This document shows positions 61,377 to 64,000 of a stretch of 64,000 nucleotides of DNA, in pieces (position 1 is the first letter of the stretch; every line of letters begins with the position of its first letter). Below the pieces are notes generated by a model. The model was not told where the DNA came from and did no database searches. It saw only the letters and a list, made by a program, of their open reading frames with translations. The stretch spans positions 1 through 64,000 of the forward strand of contig JAUNND010000001.1 in assembly GCA_030531595.1 (NCBI GenBank), read 5' to 3'. Source of the DNA: Eubacteriales bacterium. GTDB lineage: Bacteria > Bacillota > Clostridia > Oscillospirales > Oscillospiraceae. The position numbers and the translations under genes are program-made.

Positions 61377-63521
61377 ATGGAGCAATTACAGTATGTGGTT
61401 GAAGATAAAACCATAGCATATTTGCTGGGCGTAAATAACTTCACGAACGATGAGTCTGCGGTACTTGAGCTTGTAAAAAATGCTTACGATGCACGAGCTC
61501 TTACTGTTAGCCTTACTTTCTCTGGGCAGCAATTAACCATTGATGATAACGGGCTTGGCATGAATGAAAATGATATTCGCGATTCGTGGATGCATGTTGG
61601 GAAGAGCGAAAAAAAGTATGATATTGTCGATGCCAATAATCATCAACGGATACTTGCTGGTTCGAAAGGTATTGGTAGATTTGCTTTGGCTCGTTTAGGA
61701 ACAATTGTTGCTATCAGTTCGAAAAAAGAGAATTGCCAAGCTGTCTTGTGGAAAACGGATTGGAACAGTTCCACTCTTGAAGTCGATACAGATAGAGGAA
61801 ATGCCGGAACTACAATCACTATTAATGGTTTACGTGAAAAATGGGGCAAGAAGAAAATTGATAATTTAGTGAGCTTTTTGTCAAAGACTTACAATGACAA
61901 GGCTATGAGAATAGAGATAAATCATCCTGATTTTTCTGGGAATGTGCCTCAGTTTTTCCCAGACCCGAAATTGGGGATTAACTGTCTCTCTACTATTTCA
62001 ATTTTTTATGATAGCGAAAAACAAAAGTTATATACAACAATCAATTCAGATGAGTTTTCGGATAAAGCTCAAGAGTACTGCCCTAATATAAATCTGAAAT
62101 TTAAAGAAATTGAAACGGATATTTTTACCGAACTGCAGACTTCTCCTGATTACGATTTATCTGAAGCCGAATGTCGGCAGTATTTGTCGCAACTTGGGAA
62201 CTTCTCTGGTATCTTTTTCTTCAATATAAAGCCATCTTCCGTCGATTGTGAGAAGTTTTTGTACAAATATCAAGGATTACCACAGTCAATGCCTGGCGGA
62301 GTGATTTTGTACAGAAATGCTTTTAGCATCTCTGCATATGAAGGTAAAAAAGACTGGCTAGGCTTTGGAAAACGTTCCAGAAAATCACCAGCTGCTGCTT
62401 CGCATCCGACCGGCTCCTGGAGAGTTAGAGAGAACCAGATTGCAGGAAAAGTAGAAATAGATAAAAAACGAAACAAAGTCTTAGAGGACTTGTCAAACAG
62501 ACAAGGACTTGACGAGAACATTTTTTATCAATTATTTGTTGACACAATCCTTCTGGGAGTTAAAGAATTTGAACGCTATCGTCAAGATATTGTTCGAAAA
62601 ATAGACGTCAAGAACAGCTCTTCTCCGGAGAGCGCTACCACACCTGTGTCTGATAAAGTTGTTTCAGATCCCAAATCAATTCCTACGCTTTCAGAGCATG
62701 AGGCGAAGCAGCTTGCTGTAGAGATAAAAAATTATCGTCAAGAAAGTAAAGATGCACGGCAAGAAAAAGCTTCCGTAGAAGAAAGATATAAGTACGATAT
62801 ACGAATTCTAAATGTTCTTGCTACTGTTGGTTTAAAAGCCTCTTCTATTGCTCATGAAATAAAAAATGACCGCAACCTGATTTCTCAGAATACAGAGTAT
62901 ATTATTTCTGCTCTACAAGAATATGGAATGTGGGATGAGATATGTTCACCTGAAAGGACAACCAAGGCGTACAAAAACATTCCTGCTCTTCTTGCATCGA
63001 GCAAGGAAAAAAGCTCAAAAATAATATCTTTCATGGATGTTATGCTTTCTGAAATTGAAAAAAGGCAATTCGTGTCTAAAGAACAAAATATACGAACGCT
63101 TCTTGAAGCTATCAAAACAAATTGGGAAAACGATTATGCTTGGATAAACATCAGTGTGGATGCGAGTGATAGTATTTACTTTGTGTTGCCAGAAGATATT
63201 TTGCATGTCGTATTTGACAATTTAATCCTCAACAGTATTCAACAAAACGACAGACAAAGCCACTTGAACGTTATTATTGCGGCCTCTTTAGATGGAAATT
63301 TATTGCATTTTTCCTATTCAGACAACGGAAAAGGATTAGATAAAAAATATGTTGATAATCCTAGGAAAATACTTGAGGTGCATGAAACTACTCGCAAAAA
63401 TGGTCATGGCCTTGGGATGTGGATTGTAAATAACACAGCAATGATGTCTGGAGGGGAAATTGGAGCCGTTCGTAATAACAACGGCTTTGAAATGGAATTT
63501 TCTATTGGAGGTGCGCTGTAA
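61377..63521 (+). CDS. Double-GHKL histidine kinase-like protein
   Basis: A 714-residue soluble protein with two ATPase modules. The N-terminal one is Hsp90-like: N-box ELVKNAYDAR, DDNGLGM and GSKGIGRFALARLG (near residues 29-108). The C-terminal one is a histidine kinase: acceptor H493 in SSIAHEIKND, N-box FDNLILNSIQQND, SDNGKGLD and GHGLGMWIVNNTA. A coiled coil (~445-480) joins them. No membrane segment is present, so the signal must be inside the cell. The start follows GAGGAGG. Its stop overlaps a receiver gene (TAATG), so they form a two-component pair. I suspect a Detocs-like phage-sensing system, by analogy only. Confidence 0.85.
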   Translation: MEQLQYVVEDKTIAYLLGVNNFTNDESAVLELVKNAYDARALTVSLTFSGQQLTIDDNGLGMNENDIRDSWMHVGKSEKKYDIVDANNHQRILAGSKGIGRFALARLGTIVAISSKKENCQAVLWKTDWNSSTLEVDTDRGNAGTTITINGLREKWGKKKIDNLVSFLSKTYNDKAMRIEINHPDFSGNVPQFFPDPKLGINCLSTISIFYDSEKQKLYTTINSDEFSDKAQEYCPNINLKFKEIETDIFTELQTSPDYDLSEAECRQYLSQLGNFSGIFFFNIKPSSVDCEKFLYKYQGLPQSMPGGVILYRNAFSISAYEGKKDWLGFGKRSRKSPAAASHPTGSWRVRENQIAGKVEIDKKRNKVLEDLSNRQGLDENIFYQLFVDTILLGVKEFERYRQDIVRKIDVKNSSSPESATTPVSDKVVSDPKSIPTLSEHEAKQLAVEIKNYRQESKDARQEKASVEERYKYDIRILNVLATVGLKASSIAHEIKNDRNLISQNTEYIISALQEYGMWDEICSPERTTKAYKNIPALLASSKEKSSKIISFMDVMLSEIEKRQFVSKEQNIRTLLEAIKTNWENDYAWINISVDASDSIYFVLPEDILHVVFDNLILNSIQQNDRQSHLNVIIAASLDGNLLHFSYSDNGKGLDKKYVDNPRKILEVHETTRKNGHGLGMWIVNNTAMMSGGEIGAVRNNNGFEMEFSIGGAL

Positions 63522-64000
63522 TGGATAAGTATAAATTACTCTATATTGATGATGATATTGATACTGCCTTAAGTGAATACCTTGATAAAAAGTTGCCCAA
63601 CTCTATTGACTCCACCAACTTAACTTTGGAATGCAATGAACTGCAATTCATCCCGTCAGAAGGGTATAAAAGTTTGCTAAATAATGCTTCCGTATTGACT
63701 TCAAATATTATTCTGATTGACTCCAGATTGTTCGAAGATCGCACGGCATCTGAAGGAAAGTTTTCGGGAGAAGAATTTAAGATAATTCTTAAGAAATACT
63801 ATCCTTTTATTGAAGTCATTGTTATTACTCAAAACGGGGCAGATGAGTCCGTCAAAACTCTTCCGAAGTATTCACCAGATCGCGGAAAGACCCCAGACGA
63901 ATACTATGATTCTGTTTTACCACAATATGTCAATGAGGCTATTGAGCAAAACAGAATATATAGAAACCTGGCAAAAAGAATGAGCGAAAATGATAGTTGG
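63521..64000 (+). CDS. Receiver-domain protein, 3' end outside the window
   Basis: The frame starts MDKYKLLYIDDDIDTALSEY at ATG 63521 (GGAGGTG upstream) and stays open to the window end, 160 codons so far. It has the acidic pocket D10-D12, likely phospho-acceptor D67 in NIILIDSRLF, VIVITQNG with the switch threonine region, and a lysine in VKTLPKYS. The space between the acidic pocket and D67 (~55 residues) is longer than in standard receivers. The partner kinase overlaps it by one base. The output domain, which would tell whether this is a regulator or an effector, lies past 64000. Confidence 0.8.
   Translation, partial: MDKYKLLYIDDDIDTALSEYLDKKLPNSIDSTNLTLECNELQFIPSEGYKSLLNNASVLTSNIILIDSRLFEDRTASEGKFSGEEFKIILKKYYPFIEVIVITQNGADESVKTLPKYSPDRGKTPDEYYDSVLPQYVNEAIEQNRIYRNLAKRMSENDSW

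Noticed and set aside
1..64000. CRISPR arrays
   Set aside because: I saw no run of regularly spaced direct repeats and no cas genes.

Overview
The window looks like a chromosomal segment of a Gram-positive, spore-forming anaerobe of the Clostridia, probably a gut Oscillospiraceae/Ruminococcaceae-type organism. The signs are spore-coat cotJ genes, strong AGGAGG-type ribosome binding sites with several TTG starts, a split Mrp/Mbh-type cation antiporter operon, and formate-tetrahydrofolate ligase. I see no tRNA, rRNA or CRISPR array. Assignments come from reading the sequence only; no database search was run.

Left part (1-11,340): a surface-polysaccharide locus. A UDP-sugar 2-epimerase, two GT4 and two GT2 glycosyltransferases, a WbpG/PseA-type amidotransferase and two Wzx-type flippases are read left to right. 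Two gene blocks carry near-identical ~100-bp leaders (1-104 and about 5,821-5,919). A degraded glycosyltransferase 3' end (8,465-8,590) marks past cassette exchange. A DUF3783 fragment, azlC/azlD and a GC-rich inverted repeat follow.

Middle (11,350-31,300): housekeeping. It holds a P-loop ATPase, a HAD phosphatase, a one-carbon operon (fhs plus a FolT-like/5-formyl-THF cyclo-ligase fusion), a GT39-like membrane glycosyltransferase, a MITE-like repeat and a ten-gene Mrp/Mbh-type antiporter operon with four NuoL/M/N-like subunits. Then come peptide deformylase, a Vat-like acetyltransferase, an ABC exporter-GNAT fusion and a cotJA-cotJB fusion followed by cotJC.

Right part (31,289-64,000, continuing past the window): a genomic island that cuts cotJC after codon 64. 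A large serine recombinase lies right at the junction. The island carries a GNAT/small-ORF pair, an XRE regulator, an exported nucleoside hydrolase, two AAA/DUF4143-like ATPases and a complete RIT-type transposon: three tandem tyrosine recombinases between perfect 90-bp inverted repeats, with ritC broken by a stop codon. From about 43,665 onward all genes run rightward with almost no gaps and form a defence cluster. It has a GHKL ATPase-PD-(D/E)XK fusion, a second PD-(D/E)XK protein, type I restriction-modification (hsdR-hsdM-hsdS), a Septu-like ATPase/HNH pair, a Shedu-type nuclease, a PLD-helicase-DUF3427 protein, an Eco57I-like methyltransferase, a double-GHKL histidine kinase and a receiver protein cut by the window end.

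The best candidates for something undescribed are the defence island sitting inside a sporulation gene, the GHKL-nuclease fusion, the GHKL kinase-receiver pair at the right edge, and the antiporter operon whose fourth pump-like subunit has lost its key charged residues.
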